Below, piece by piece: positions 22,110-32,480 of a stretch of 64,000 bases of DNA. Made by a program: the position numbers and the translations under genes. The notes beneath the pieces are model-generated. The model saw only the letters and a program-made list of their open reading frames with translations, searched no databases and was not told where the DNA came from. Each line of letters starts with the position of its first letter. Positions within the stretch are counted from its first letter, which is position 1. The DNA is from Siphonodentalium dalli (Eukaryota; Mollusca; Scaphopoda; Gadilida; Siphonodentaliidae): the NCBI GenBank assembly GCA_032622095.1, contig CP136068.1:131509989-131573988 (forward strand). The letters run 5' to 3'.

Positions 22110-23330
22110 AATGAAAGAGTAAGAAAGGGCGAAAGTTATAAACAATTCCTTGGAAGAATTCAGCACTATCTGTCAAGATGGATAGAACTAGCCGAGGCCA
22201 GCGATATGGAAGAATTGCAAGATTTGCTGATGCGCGAGCAATTAGAAAACAGCTGTTCACGAGATATGCTGATGTTTTTGAAGGAACGATCCCTGACAAA
22301 TGCTGCAGAGATGGCCGAGACAGCAGACAAGTACATCGAGGCACATGACAAATCAACTTTCAGCAATGCGCAAATGCCATTACGAAAACCGATGTTGCCG
22401 AAATTCGATGAGCGAAAATTTGAGAAGACAGATTTCAGCAAAGGTCAAGGAAGAGGTCAGCCTTTTTGCAAGGATAAGCCTGCGAATGTTGGAAGACCAC
22501 CCCCACGCTGCTTTATCTGCAATAAATTTGGGCACAGATCATTTGAATGTAGAAGTAAACCTACGACTCAGCCACAGAAAGGTCAAGCAGCACTTAAGGA
22601 ACCTGAAAAGAATTGTCAGTCAAGCAACGCATGCCTCACAGTCACTCGTGAAATCAATGCTAGTATTGACAACACAATATCCTTATCTACAGGTGAAAAG
22701 ATACCGATAGTCAGTGCAGCATGTAGTCAAAACCTAAAGGTTCCTGAGGATCTACTGAAGAGAGTGCAGTCACGAATGCCAGTTGTGGAAGGGAAAATTG
22801 GTGAAAAATCAGTATCGGTTCTTCGAGACACAGGATGTTCTGGGGTAATAGTACGGGAGAATTTAGTGGACCAGAATGACTTTACGGGGAAGAGACAGTT
22901 GTGCGTACTAATAGATGGCACTATTAGAGAAACACCAGAAGTACTTATAACAATCAGGACACCATACTACTGTGGGAAGATAAAAGCTTTATGCATGAAG
23001 AAGCCAGTTTATTATTTAATTTTGGGAAATATACCAGGAATCAGATGTGCTGAAGATCCTAATCCCGAGTGGCAGAAAAACATGGATGAAGAAGATATTC
23101 AGAATGAACCGAATGATGACATAACTAAAGATAATAAAGAGACGGACTTGAAAAATCTTGAAGCTGCTGCTGTAGAAACCAGAGCACAGATGGAAAGAAA
23201 TAAGAAGTTGATGAAACCACTGAAGGTTCCCGAAATCGCCTTTACTGAAGTCTCCAAGGATGAACTTAAGAAGTCTCAGCTGGAGGACGATGTATTAAAG
23301 GAATGCTTTGCGAAAATAGGAGAAGAATAA
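22110..23330 (+). CDS. gag C-terminal part with zinc knuckle, and protease
   Basis: It continues the gag frame after the TGA. The capsid C-terminal half (SYKQFLGRIQHYLSRWIEL, then EELQDLLMREQLENSC) is followed by a CCHC zinc knuckle, CFICNKFGHRSFEC, at 22509-22550. Next comes an aspartic protease with the active-site triad RDTGCSGVIV (DTG at 22827-22835) and a distal LILGNIPGI segment. The first in-frame ATG is at 22206. The frame ends at TAA 23328-23330, immediately followed by the ATG of pol in the same frame. The TAA may be a second nonsense mutation of one long gag-pol ORF, or a suppressible stop as in some retroelements. The sequence does not decide between them. Confidence 0.88.
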   Translation, partial: NERVRKGESYKQFLGRIQHYLSRWIELAEASDMEELQDLLMREQLENSCSRDMLMFLKERSLTNAAEMAETADKYIEAHDKSTFSNAQMPLRKPMLPKFDERKFEKTDFSKGQGRGQPFCKDKPANVGRPPPRCFICNKFGHRSFECRSKPTTQPQKGQAALKEPEKNCQSSNACLTVTREINASIDNTISLSTGEKIPIVSAACSQNLKVPEDLLKRVQSRMPVVEGKIGEKSVSVLRDTGCSGVIVRENLVDQNDFTGKRQLCVLIDGTIRETPEVLITIRTPYYCGKIKALCMKKPVYYLILGNIPGIRCAEDPNPEWQKNMDEEDIQNEPNDDITKDNKETDLKNLEAAAVETRAQMERNKKLMKPLKVPEIAFTEVSKDELKKSQLEDDVLKECFAKIGEE

Positions 23331-26000
23331 ATGACTGGAACGAAGAAAATAAAGAAGCACAAATATGTGAAGAATATGGAACTACTATATCGAAACATAG
23401 AGGAGAGTAATGGGAAGACTTTCACACAGCTGGTTATTCCACAGAAGTACAGAGATCAAGTCATGAAGTTGGCTCATGATTCAACTATGGGAGGTCATTT
23501 GGGAGTTCAAAAGACTACAGATTCAATCCTCTCAGAATTTTATTGGCCAGGATTACTTGGAGATGTTGCAAGATACTGCCAGTCATGTGATGTATGTCAG
23601 CGGACGATAGCAAAAGGAAAAATTCAACGTGCTAAACTTGGACAGATGCCACTAATTGATGTACCATTCAAAAGAGTAGCTGTTGACCTGGTTGGACCCA
23701 TTCAGCCTATGTTGGAGAAGAGAAATAGATACATATTGACGCTAGTCGATTATGCCACAAGATTTCCAGAAGCAGTACCTCTTCCGAACATCGAAACCGA
23801 GACTGTAGCAGAAGCGCTAGTGGATATTTTCTCCAGAGTAGGAATTCCATTGGAGATACTCACAGACCAGGGGTCGCAGTTCACATCGGGCGTGATGAAA
23901 GAAGTATCTCGGTTATTGTCGCTGAAACAACTCACAACAACTCCGTATCATCCGATGTGCAATGGTCTCGTTGAAAAATTCAATGGTGTTTTGAAACGGA
24001 TGCTGCGAAGAATGTGTGAAGAAAGACCGAAGGATTGGGATCGATATATCAACCCTGTACTGTTTGCATACAGAGAAGTACCACAAGAGAGTACCGGTTT
24101 CTCACCATTTGAGTTGCTGTATGGCAGAAGTATTAGAGGACCTATGAAGATTTTAAAGGAGTTGTGGATCAGTGAAGAAACAGATCCCGAAATCAGAACT
24201 ACGTATGGATATGTACTTGAGCTACGAGAAAGATTGGAACATACGATAAAGTTGGCGCAAGAAAAATTGGAGAAATCAGCTAGTCGCTACAAGAAGTACT
24301 ACGACCGAAAATCTAAAGACAAGAAATTAGCTGTGGGAGAACAAGTCATTGTGTTGCTACCGACGGACAACAATAAACTGTTAATGCACTGGAAAGGACA
24401 ATTTGTCATAAGGGAGAAGAAAGGAGATTTGGATTACAGAATAGACATGAACGGCAAACTCCGAACCTTTCATGCAAACATGCTGAAAAGATATTTCACA
24501 AGGGAAAAGATTTCAGCAGAGATAACTGAAGCTGCAAGTGGATTAATTATAGAAGACGAAGAAACTGGTGAGATGGTTGAAATAGGAAATGTTGGTACCG
24601 AGGGACCTGAAGATGTGAAGATATCAGAAAATCTGGATGAAAATCAACGTAGTGATGTACGAGAGCTACTGAATAAATACCGACACATCATCACTGATCG
24701 ACCAGGACGTACAAATCTGATGGAGTGCGACATTAAATTGACGACTGATCTACCTGAACGAACTAAACAATATCCGATCCCTTTTGCTATGAAAGAAAAT
24801 GTCCTGAAAGAAGTGAAGAAATTCGAGGAGTTGGGAGTCATAGAACCATCCACATCACCATATTTGTCACCTGTCATTATTGTTAAGAAATCTGATTCTA
24901 CAAACAGACTGGTAGTGGACTTTCGCCGTATAAACAAGGTCACAGTATTTGACTCGGAACCGATGCCAAGCCCAGATGAGATTTTTGCTAAACTTACTAA
25001 GGATACCATCCATAGCAAGATTGATTTATGCAAAGGATACCTTCAAATCCCTCTGACCGAGAATTCGAAGAAATATACAGCATTTTCAACTGATCGTTTG
25101 TGGCAATTTGTAACGATGCCATTTGGACTGGTTGGCGGAACGGCATGTTTCAACAAAATGATGTATAAACTTCTTCAAGGACTCACAAATACCGATAATT
25201 ATGTGGACGATATTATTCTGCACACACAGACGTGGCTTGAACATATCGATTGCCTTGAACAATTATTTCATAGACTTGAAGAAGGTGGACTGACCGTCAA
25301 GCCTAGCAAATGTGAAATCGGATACAGCAATCTGGAGTTTTTAGGACACAGAATAGGAAAAGGAGAGATAGGGTCGCTTGCGAAGACTTTAAATAAAATT
25401 GCCGAAGCACCACGCCCTATAACCAAACATCAAGTAAGGAGTTTCATGGGGTTAATTGGATACTATCAGGACTACATACCCAACTATGCTGCTATAGCTT
25501 CTCCATTGAGTGACCTTACAAGAAAGAAAATGCCGAACAAAGTATGTTGGGGTGAATCACAAGAGAAAGCATTCAACTACTTGAAAAAGCTTCTTGACAA
25601 CCCACCCATCTTAAAACTACCAGACTTTGATAAACCTTTCTTAATACGGACGGATGCGAGTGACGAAGCTTTGGGATCAATTTTGCTGCAAGAGCATGAT
25701 GGAGAACTGTTTCCTGTAAAGTATGCCAGTCGAAAGCTGTTGCCGAGAGAAAAGAACTATTCAGTGATGGAACGTGAATGTCTCGGAATAATATGGGGCA
25801 TGCAGAAATATCATATATATTTGTATGGGAAAGAATTCATCATACAGACGGATCACCAACCTCTAACATTTTTGGATCGGGCCAAACTACTCAATTCCAG
25901 TATACTGAGATGGGCGCTGATACTGCAAGAGTATCGATTCAGGATACAGTCCATCAAGGGTAATATGAATGTCGGTGCTGACTATTTGAGTAGATGTTGA
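23331..26000 (+). CDS. pol: pol: integrase - reverse transcriptase - RNase H (Gmr1-like order)
   Basis: The 889-residue ORF begins with integrase: an HHCC zinc domain (H49, H56, C86, C89), then the DDE core with D119 (VDLVGP), D179 (LTDQGSQF) and E215 (GLVEKFNG), giving DD35E spacing, and a GPF-like C-terminal segment (MHWKGQFVI). Reverse transcriptase follows from about residue 470, with VVDFRRIN, SKIDLCKGYLQIPL, TMPFGL and the catalytic YVDD at residues 624-627. RNase H ends the protein (TDASDEALGS, MERECLGI, TDHQPLTF, NVGADYLSR). All catalytic motifs are intact. Ordinary Ty3/gypsy elements place integrase last. Integrase before RT, within a gypsy-type RT, is diagnostic of Gmr1-like elements. 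No frameshift is seen. Confidence 0.95.
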   Translation: MTGTKKIKKHKYVKNMELLYRNIEESNGKTFTQLVIPQKYRDQVMKLAHDSTMGGHLGVQKTTDSILSEFYWPGLLGDVARYCQSCDVCQRTIAKGKIQRAKLGQMPLIDVPFKRVAVDLVGPIQPMLEKRNRYILTLVDYATRFPEAVPLPNIETETVAEALVDIFSRVGIPLEILTDQGSQFTSGVMKEVSRLLSLKQLTTTPYHPMCNGLVEKFNGVLKRMLRRMCEERPKDWDRYINPVLFAYREVPQESTGFSPFELLYGRSIRGPMKILKELWISEETDPEIRTTYGYVLELRERLEHTIKLAQEKLEKSASRYKKYYDRKSKDKKLAVGEQVIVLLPTDNNKLLMHWKGQFVIREKKGDLDYRIDMNGKLRTFHANMLKRYFTREKISAEITEAASGLIIEDEETGEMVEIGNVGTEGPEDVKISENLDENQRSDVRELLNKYRHIITDRPGRTNLMECDIKLTTDLPERTKQYPIPFAMKENVLKEVKKFEELGVIEPSTSPYLSPVIIVKKSDSTNRLVVDFRRINKVTVFDSEPMPSPDEIFAKLTKDTIHSKIDLCKGYLQIPLTENSKKYTAFSTDRLWQFVTMPFGLVGGTACFNKMMYKLLQGLTNTDNYVDDIILHTQTWLEHIDCLEQLFHRLEEGGLTVKPSKCEIGYSNLEFLGHRIGKGEIGSLAKTLNKIAEAPRPITKHQVRSFMGLIGYYQDYIPNYAAIASPLSDLTRKKMPNKVCWGESQEKAFNYLKKLLDNPPILKLPDFDKPFLIRTDASDEALGSILLQEHDGELFPVKYASRKLLPREKNYSVMERECLGIIWGMQKYHIYLYGKEFIIQTDHQPLTFLDRAKLLNSSILRWALILQEYRFRIQSIKGNMNVGADYLSRC

Positions 26001-26146
26001 GGGGAGGGCCCATATTTCGGCTAATTCACTTCATATATACATTTCATAACTCATAGTTTGCACGACTCATGAATACTTGTAACTATTTGCTCATAAGCCT
26101 TTGTTGATACAAATAATTAAGATATTTGTTTAAAAGGAGGGAGAAG
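26001..26146 (+). promoter_or_regulatory. 3' non-coding leader of the LTR element with polypurine tract
   Basis: The last 15 bases before the LTR, AAAAGGAGGGAGAAG (26132-26146), are all purines and form the expected plus-strand primer. A second purine run, gaggggaggg, lies just after the pol stop. No other feature is seen. Confidence 0.85.
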
Positions 26147-26969
26147 TGTCAGGCTTATGAATGCACCTTTAATATGAGTGCAACTTTTTATGTGATTTTA
26201 TGTTAGTCAAAAGTATTTGATAACGTTTTGTTTTAATGTGAATTGTATGTCCATGTATTGTTGTGTTAAGTCAGGGTTGATAAAATTATATCTTTAGTTA
26301 GTCATTCTTACTATAAAAGTAGCTGTTATTACATTTTAAATAGTTTAATAATTTTTTCTAAAAAAAAAAATTTGTTATCAAGGAGTCTAAAAACCATGTG
26401 CTACTAGAATGGCAGACAATTGTTGTGCTCATAAAAATATTTGCAAAATTCAATCAGAAATCATCTATAAACAATTATAATGACCACAATGTTGAAATTA
26501 TCTTGGAGTGAGAAAATGAGGAACAATTCTGACCACAATGTTGAAATTATCTTGGAGTGAGAAAATGAGGAACAATTCTGACCACAATCTGTGACAATGT
26601 TGAAATTATCTTGGAGTTGGAAAATGAACAATTCTGACCACAAATGTTGAAATTATCTTGGAGTGGGAAAATGAAGAACAATTCTGACCACAAATGTTGA
26701 AATTATCTTGGAGTTGAAGAAAATGAGGAACGATTCGGACCAAAAAAATGTTGACATTCTAATCTAGGAAAACAAAGAACTACGATTGGACAGATGGATT
26801 CTAAGAACCAAAGACTTTATTTTGTTGAATATGTATAGTTTATTACATGTTATTTGTGAGTCGTCTGATTAAAATTCATGTAAAAATTTACAAATAATAA
26901 TACTGTAAATTCTCCCACAAAAGGTTTCATATACAAATACTCGGGGATCACCTACAGGGTAGTGTGACA
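26147..26969 (+). mobile_element. 3' LTR of Gmr1-like element (823 bp)
   Basis: It starts TGTCAGGCTTATGAA and ends GGGTAGTGTGACA. It is 36 bp shorter than the 5' LTR, mainly because it has five rather than six copies of the 47-50 bp minisatellite (about 26480-26735), partly offset by a longer A/T tract near 26350. It is followed at 26970 by TTTAC, the target duplication. Confidence 0.95.
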
Positions 26970-27101
26970 TTTACCATTAATATCATAGTTCATCATTTTT
27001 AGCCACAATGCGTCCCTCCAAATCGTATCAAATGCTTTTCTAAAGTCTATAAAGATACAATAAAGTTTCTTGCCACTTGATAAATAGAGATTTATTATAC
27101 T
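26970..27101 (-). pseudogene. non-LTR retrotransposon ORF2, RT motif A piece (piece 3)
   Basis: The minus strand encodes INLYLSSGKKLYCIFIDFRK and AFDTIWRDALWLKMMN, the motif A region of LINE reverse transcriptase (the Asp of IDFRKAFD is catalytic). It is bounded on the left by the LTR element's TTTAC duplication and on the right by the ATTATACT duplication of the TIR element at 27102. The frame continues into 28008-28568 on one side and 20474-19033 on the other. Confidence 0.92.
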
Positions 27102-27999
27102 GGTGTCAGACCGGTTTTCCGAAGACCTATTACTACGAAGGCCCACAACTCCGAAGACCCGATTCTCCAACGGCCCACAACTCCGAAGACCCGATTCTCC
27201 GACGGCCCATAACTCCGAAGACCCGATTCTCCGACGGCCCATAACTCCGAAGATCCGATTCTCCGAAAGCCCATAACTCCGAAGGGCCGATTCTCCGAAG
27301 ACCTATAACTCCGAAGACCTATAACTCCAAAGGGCCGATTCTCCGAAGACCTATAACTCCGAAGGCCCGATTCTCCGACGGCCCATAAATTCGAAGGTCC
27401 GATTCTCCGAAGGTCCGATTCTCCGAAGATTTTGTTTTATCGGGGTATTATCGTTTACTAAATAGTGTACAGTCCAGTGGCGAAGCCAAGGGGTACCAAA
27501 ATTCCCACTGCCCCCATTAAACCTCTACTTGCTATTTCAGACAATATGGGCCCCTACCAAAACATGTCCAATGTCATGTAAACGCCCGGAAATCGTTCAT
27601 GGGGCATCAAAATATTCAAACTTTTCCTGCTGCCCCCACCTAAATGGGAATCCTGGCCCGCCACTGACTATACACCAGATACTATAACGTTACGTTGGCC
27701 CATGAGATGCCAGAGTAAAATGTACACTATTTAATAAGCGATAAAACATGATCTTCGGAGAATCGGACCTTCGGAGAATCGGACCTTCGGAGAAACGGCA
27801 CTTCGGAGTTATAGACCTTCGGAGTTATGGGCGTTCGGAGTTATAGGCCTTCGGAGTTATGGGCTTTCGGAGTTATGGGTCTTCAGAGTTATGGGATTTC
27901 GGAGAATCGGGACTTTGGAGTTATGGGCTTTCGGAGAATCTGACCTTCGGAGAATCGGACCTTCGGAGTTATGGGTCTTCGGAAAAACGCTACGTAACC
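27102..27999. mobile_element. TIR element built of inverted TTCCGAAG arrays, 8-bp TSD
   Basis: Flanking 8-bp duplications ATTATACT (27094-27101 and 28000-28007) interrupt the LINE ORF cleanly. Ends are GGTGTCAGACCGGTTTTCCG and, reversed, GGTTACGTAGCGTTTTTCCG. The left arm (about 27118-27430) is an array of 16-20 bp units, 'ctccgaag' alternating with 'cccataa' or 'cccgattct'. The right arm (about 27750-27985) is the same array inverted. The arms continue inward through 'aaatagtgtaca'. There is no transposase. An 8-bp duplication fits hAT- or P-like transposases, but the terminal sequence is not one I recognise. Confidence 0.88.
27475..27666. mobile_element. nested hAT-like MITE (192 bp)
   Basis: It begins CAGTGGCGAAGCCA and ends, reversed, CAGTGGCGGGCCAGGA, resembling hAT terminal repeats. 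It sits in the loop of the 27102-27999 element. No clear 8-bp duplication was found around it, so the assignment is tentative. Confidence 0.45.
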
Positions 28000-28007
28000 A
28001 TTATACT

Positions 28008-28568
28008 CTGTAATATGAATATGTTATCTATCGTGGAGTGTCCTTTTCTAAATCCGGTTTGTGTTTTCAAGATAATCTCGAATTCTTCGGAAAATGCTAC
28101 TAGTCTGCTATTAAGTATTTTTGTGAATATCTTCGAGAAACAGCTTAGCAGTGTTATACCACGGTATGAATCTGGATTTTTGGGGTCCCCAGATTTTTTA
28201 TAGATAGGTTTTATCATACCTATCGCCCACCCTAGTGGGAAAATACCACAGTTCAGAATCAAATTAAATAATAAAACATAAACTGGCATAAACATATCTA
28301 AAGTCGATTTGAAATATTCATTACATAGCTGGTCATGACCACTTGCCTTTCCATTTTTAAGCCTCAATATGGCAGTCTTAATTTCCTCCTCCGATATAGG
28401 ATTATTTAAATAAGAGCTATCCGACGGATCATAATCATCGCTCACGCAACGTGTTAGATCATCAAGCTCTTCTATACAGTTTAGTGACTGGAAATGTGCT
28501 GCAAATTCGTCAAGATTTACTTTTGACTCAGATGTTTTGGAATTATCGCACATGCTATGGAGTTTTTC
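28008..28568 (-). pseudogene. non-LTR retrotransposon ORF2, RT N-terminal part (piece 2b)
   Basis: The minus strand encodes NPISEEEIKTAILRLKNGKA, SGHDQLCNEYFK, then GMIKPIYKKSGDPKNPDSYR, ITLLSCFSKIFTKIL and TQTGFRKGHSTIDNIFILQS. These are RT motifs 0, 1 and 2 of LINE elements, preceding motif A. The left edge is the TIR-element insertion at 28000. On the right the frame is continuous with the endonuclease piece except for one in-frame TGA (28569-28571). Confidence 0.92.
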
Positions 28569-29685
28569 TCAGAAACCTTTGCTTTCTGTCTGACAGAGAT
28601 ATCGAAGCTCTGAGACATGTTTTTCTTTCAGGCTTTGAATTTTTGAATCCATCATTTTTCTATAAATCTTTCCAACATCTTTTAGTAATTCTTTATTTGA
28701 TTCAGATTTATCACGGTTATATTCGCGTTTTGATATGTTAAACTGCTTCCTAGCCTGTTTACAATCCTGGTCAAACCAAGATTTATTTTTATCTGGGGCA
28801 ATATTATTATGTTGTCGCCCAGGAACCAAAGTTCCAAATGTTTTGCCCGCAGCATCGGTCATAATTTTAGTAACGCCCGTACATATATCATCTAGTTCTG
28901 ATGGTAAAATTGTCTTGTTATTTAAAGATTCAATTTTGCTTCGGACCATATCAAGTTCATGTACATTGATATTATTTATAAAACCCAAACCCTTTTCGTG
29001 GTTCCAACGTCGAATTCTAGATGGAGGAATTAACTCATCCATGATATCATTATCTGCATCTTCGGGCTCAGGATTGGTCCAAAAGCGAATTGTGGTTTGT
29101 AACGGGTTATGTACATCACTTAATAGGTTGGAGAATTGCCCAACGCGGAAGTTTTCAATAGCACGGAATAAGTGCTTATTTCCCAATGCGTAGTCAATTA
29201 CTGACCTATCTGACGAAGTCAGTCTTCCATGACTCTGATCATCACCGCACCTTCCGTTCAAAATGCGAAAATTGTTACTTTTACAAACATTTAAAATCTT
29301 ATAGCCATAACTGTTGACCTTTCCAGTGTCCTCTGAGTGTCTGTTAGAGAATTGGAAAAGATAATCACTCTGCTTGATATGGTCAGCATCAGTGTGGGCA
29401 TAATCGTCAAATTCATAATCAAAATCGGCATTAATTACATCAAATATATCGAAATTATTAGACGAGTCAAACTTCGTCAAATATGAAATGATACAAATTA
29501 AGGAGTCAATATCATTGTCTTCGATATCACTCAGCTTATTTGTTCGGGCGTTGAAATCCCCTGTGACTAGTATGAGTTCATTGTCTTTCCGGACTTGTCT
29601 CAATTCGCCCTCGAGGTCGATCGACCAATTGTCGTCGCAATATCTAGTATTGGTCGGTGGTATATACACGGCCCCTATAAGTAAC
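28569..29685 (-). pseudogene. non-LTR retrotransposon ORF2, endonuclease C-terminal half and linker (piece 2a)
   Basis: The minus strand encodes GAVYIPPTNTRYC, LILVTGDFNARTNK (APE-family GDFN motif), GRLTSSDRSVIDYAL and LLSDVHNPLQTTI. In the last motif the usual SDH reads SDV, placing the expected catalytic His one residue late. A Lys/Glu-rich linker (KSWFDQDCKQARKQFNISKR) leads toward RT. It stops at TGA 28569-28571, after which the same frame continues into RT. The endonuclease N-terminal half lies beyond the 5.4-kb insertion, at 35119-35400. Confidence 0.92.
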
Positions 29686-29749
29686 AAGAAAACTAAGATG
29701 CATGCATCGGGTCGGCCGTGAACTATCTACCATAGAATTGTTGTAGCTA

Positions 29750-30140
29750 TCGATTATACATTTTGGAACACCTGTCTGTGTGTATGTGTGTATGCATGAA
29801 TGCATGTCTGTATGTGTTTTCGACTCTAACACTGCTCGACTGATCCGACTCGGATTTGGTATTTAACGTGTCAACTTGACCTCGCTCATCATAGGCATGT
29901 TTCTGGACCGTGACCGATCCGACTAAAAATTTGTGTGTAGGACTACTTCGATCCCGGGAGCAATATGGACGGGTCCAATTTCACGTGGGACCATGTTCTC
30001 GAACGTGTTGATATAGGTATGTTTCTGGACCAATTGAACAATAGTTTGGCCAGACGCTGTATATACTGGGTACTGTCCAGATGGAGGCGATCACAAAAAA
30101 ATCCCTAAATAGCCCGAACGAAGTCGAGTACATCAGCTAG
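29750..30140 (+). mobile_element. Helitron-like unit inside the 3.5-kb repeat
   Basis: It starts A|TCGATTATACATTTTGG followed by a TGTCTGTG-rich microsatellite. It ends with a hairpin (cccgaacgaagtcgag) and CATCAGCTAG|T. TC at the 5' end, and a hairpin followed by CTAG before T at the 3' end, are Helitron hallmarks. There is no Rep/helicase, so it is non-autonomous. Confidence 0.6.
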
Positions 30141-30639
30141 TTTAATATATATTTTGGACATTTGTCTGTCTGTTTGTCTGTTAGCTATGGCCGGGAAAAC
30201 TGCCGGACAGATTTGACTAAATTTGATACCTAGGGGAAATTATTTCCAGGGAGTATTTTGGACGGGTCAAATCTTGATCCCGACCTGACTTTGACATTCA
30301 AAAAGATCAATTCAAGGTCAAATCTGGTAAAACGGAAGTATTTCAACGAAATTTAATACCTACTGTTACTTTTGTCCCAGGAGTGTTTCGGGTGGGTCAA
30401 ATCATGACCCTGACCTGATCTTGACATTCAAAATTGTCAATTCAAGGTCAAATCGGGTAAAGCCGGGCGGATTTCGACGGGTACTTTTGTCGTGACTTTT
30501 GTCCGGGGAGTGTTTTGGACGGGTCAAATCGTGACCCGACATGACGTTCACCTTTAAAATGGTCAATTCAAGGTTAAATCGCGCAATTCTCCGAAAATCA
30601 GAGGGGAACATCCCGGACGAAGTCGGGTCCACCAGCTAC
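30141..30639 (+). mobile_element. second Helitron-like unit with about 130-bp internal tandem repeats
   Basis: It directly abuts the previous unit. After 'tttaatatatattttgga' and a (TCTG)n patch come three units of 'gacgggtcaaatc.tgacccga...ttcaaggtcaaatcgggtaa'. The end is 'cccggacgaagtcgggtcca', then 'ccagctac' rather than CTAG, a degenerate terminus. The same internal unit recurs at 43880-44435 and 47430-47500. Confidence 0.55.
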
Positions 30640-32190
30640 TATTATATATTTCTAGATTTAGTTACAAACTAAATACCTGTATATTGTACAAAGAAATGTT
30701 TGACACATATATCTGTATCAATATTACCATACGGGTCATTAAAATAGATACGACGAAACAAATTGTGAAGTGTGCATGTATCAGGTAAATTTTTATATTT
30801 CAAATGATGACAGGAATGCGGAAAGTTGAAGTACCTACGTAATACTGGCTATCCGAATGAAGAGATATACATGTATATATAAACCAAAATAGAAGATGAC
30901 TGCTGGCGACAATGTTTTCCAAAAAAATTCAAAGCATTCGATAGCTCCCATCTAGTTGTCAGCCCGAAGATCAATATGATGTTTGGTGACTATCAGATGA
31001 GGGATATGTCTGTACAGTTGCTAAACAATTCAGTCATGCAAAAGAGGATCAAACAGTAAGATACCAAATTGCTGCCTGTGGTAATGTTTTTTAACGAAAT
31101 TCGGGAAAATTAGATTACTCTCACCCTGGTTATCCAGAAGATCATTGTGGAATCTGGTGACGATCGGACAAGGGGTGTCGTCTGTGGGATCAACCAAATT
31201 ATTTAGCCATAAAAATAGTAAAATTCAAGATCACCGCTGGCAGTGATGTCTTCACAAGGACAGTTTGAGAACAAAATATGGCTCACATCTAGCGGTGACC
31301 CAAAATATCCACATGAGAAAAAGTTCTCCAATAAAAGCTGGCTGCAGGGTGCGCCAATTGATTCAAATTCGAAATTTAGCAGGGTGTACTGCTTGTGGCC
31401 ATGTTTTCCCCGCAAATTTGATAGACTGATGGACAAAACCACTGAATCCGTTGAATCAATATACATGTATACATGGATTAATTTATATGCCTTGTTATAC
31501 ACAGTACTGGTATATAAAGGTACTGAAAATAACAATATTACTAGTATACACAAAATAAACCATATGTCATGGCTATGGGTTCTAATATCCGAATATGACA
31601 GCTGAGAACTTGGTGTGAATTGAAGAGTGGTGGTGTCTCAAGTATATCTAACCCTCCATGTTAGTAACATGCCATTAAATGTCATAAGTATAATCTAGCT
31701 TGAGGACAAAAGTTACCCATAAAAGCCCCCTTAATTCAACCAGGTCATCGCGCGATGTATGGTCGATCACATGATGATCTAGGGGGGATTAGAATTGTTG
31801 TATAAAAACAGCACTGCATGTAAATATAAAATAAAATAGTGCTACATCTTATTACAGATTATTGCTATATATAATCAGTGACTATACAGACAGTCTGACA
31901 AAATAAAGTTTCAGTGACACTCTGTCCGAAGAGGGGAATAATTCCATATGTTACAGTCAATGGAGCAATTATGAATCTGGAAAGGTGAAATTTCTAAGTA
32001 ATACTAGATATCGACATGACGCGATAACATATAACGTAAATGCAATATGGCCGCTGGCGACCATTTTTTCCTATAAAATTAAAAAAAAAAAAAAATAGCT
32101 CTCATCTGATGGATCAATATCAAGATAAATATGATGTTTGGTGATGATCGGATGAGTGAAGTGGACTGTGCTAAACGGTTTAGTAATGCT

Positions 32191-32480
32191 TAAAAAGATT
32201 CTTACCTTAATATTTTTATGTTCACTTTATAAACTTCACTGAGTCATCTTTGTCATGTATTGAGTTTGATATCTTTTGTTAACAGTTTATAAATCATGTA
32301 TGTGTCATGTTTGTTATTTTAATTTATGTGTTTATTATCATTAAATAAAGTTGTATTCCTTAAAAAGATTCTTACCTCAATGTTTTTATGTTCACTTTAT
32401 AAACTCCACTGAGTCATCTTTGTCATGTATTGAATTTGATATCTTTTGTTAACAGTTTATAAATTATGTATGTCTCGTGT
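32191..32480 (+). repeat. 170-bp direct duplication
   Basis: 'aaaaagattcttacctyaat' starts both copies (32191 and 32361). The body includes 'gtcatgtattga.tttgatat' and 'aacagtttataaat.atgtat'. It is also present in the inverted copy at 57700-57990, so it predates the dispersal of the 3.5-kb repeat. Confidence 0.85.

Noticed and set aside
21538-22356. 272-residue open frame on the minus strand opposite gag
   Set aside because: It is the antisense shadow of the charged coiled-coil gag region, with no domain of its own.
31243-31605. 120-residue open frame conserved in both copies of the 3.5-kb repeat (also 58569-58931)
   Set aside because: The copies are about 95% identical throughout, so conservation of the frame carries no evidence of selection, and no domain is recognised. 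The opposite strand is open as well.
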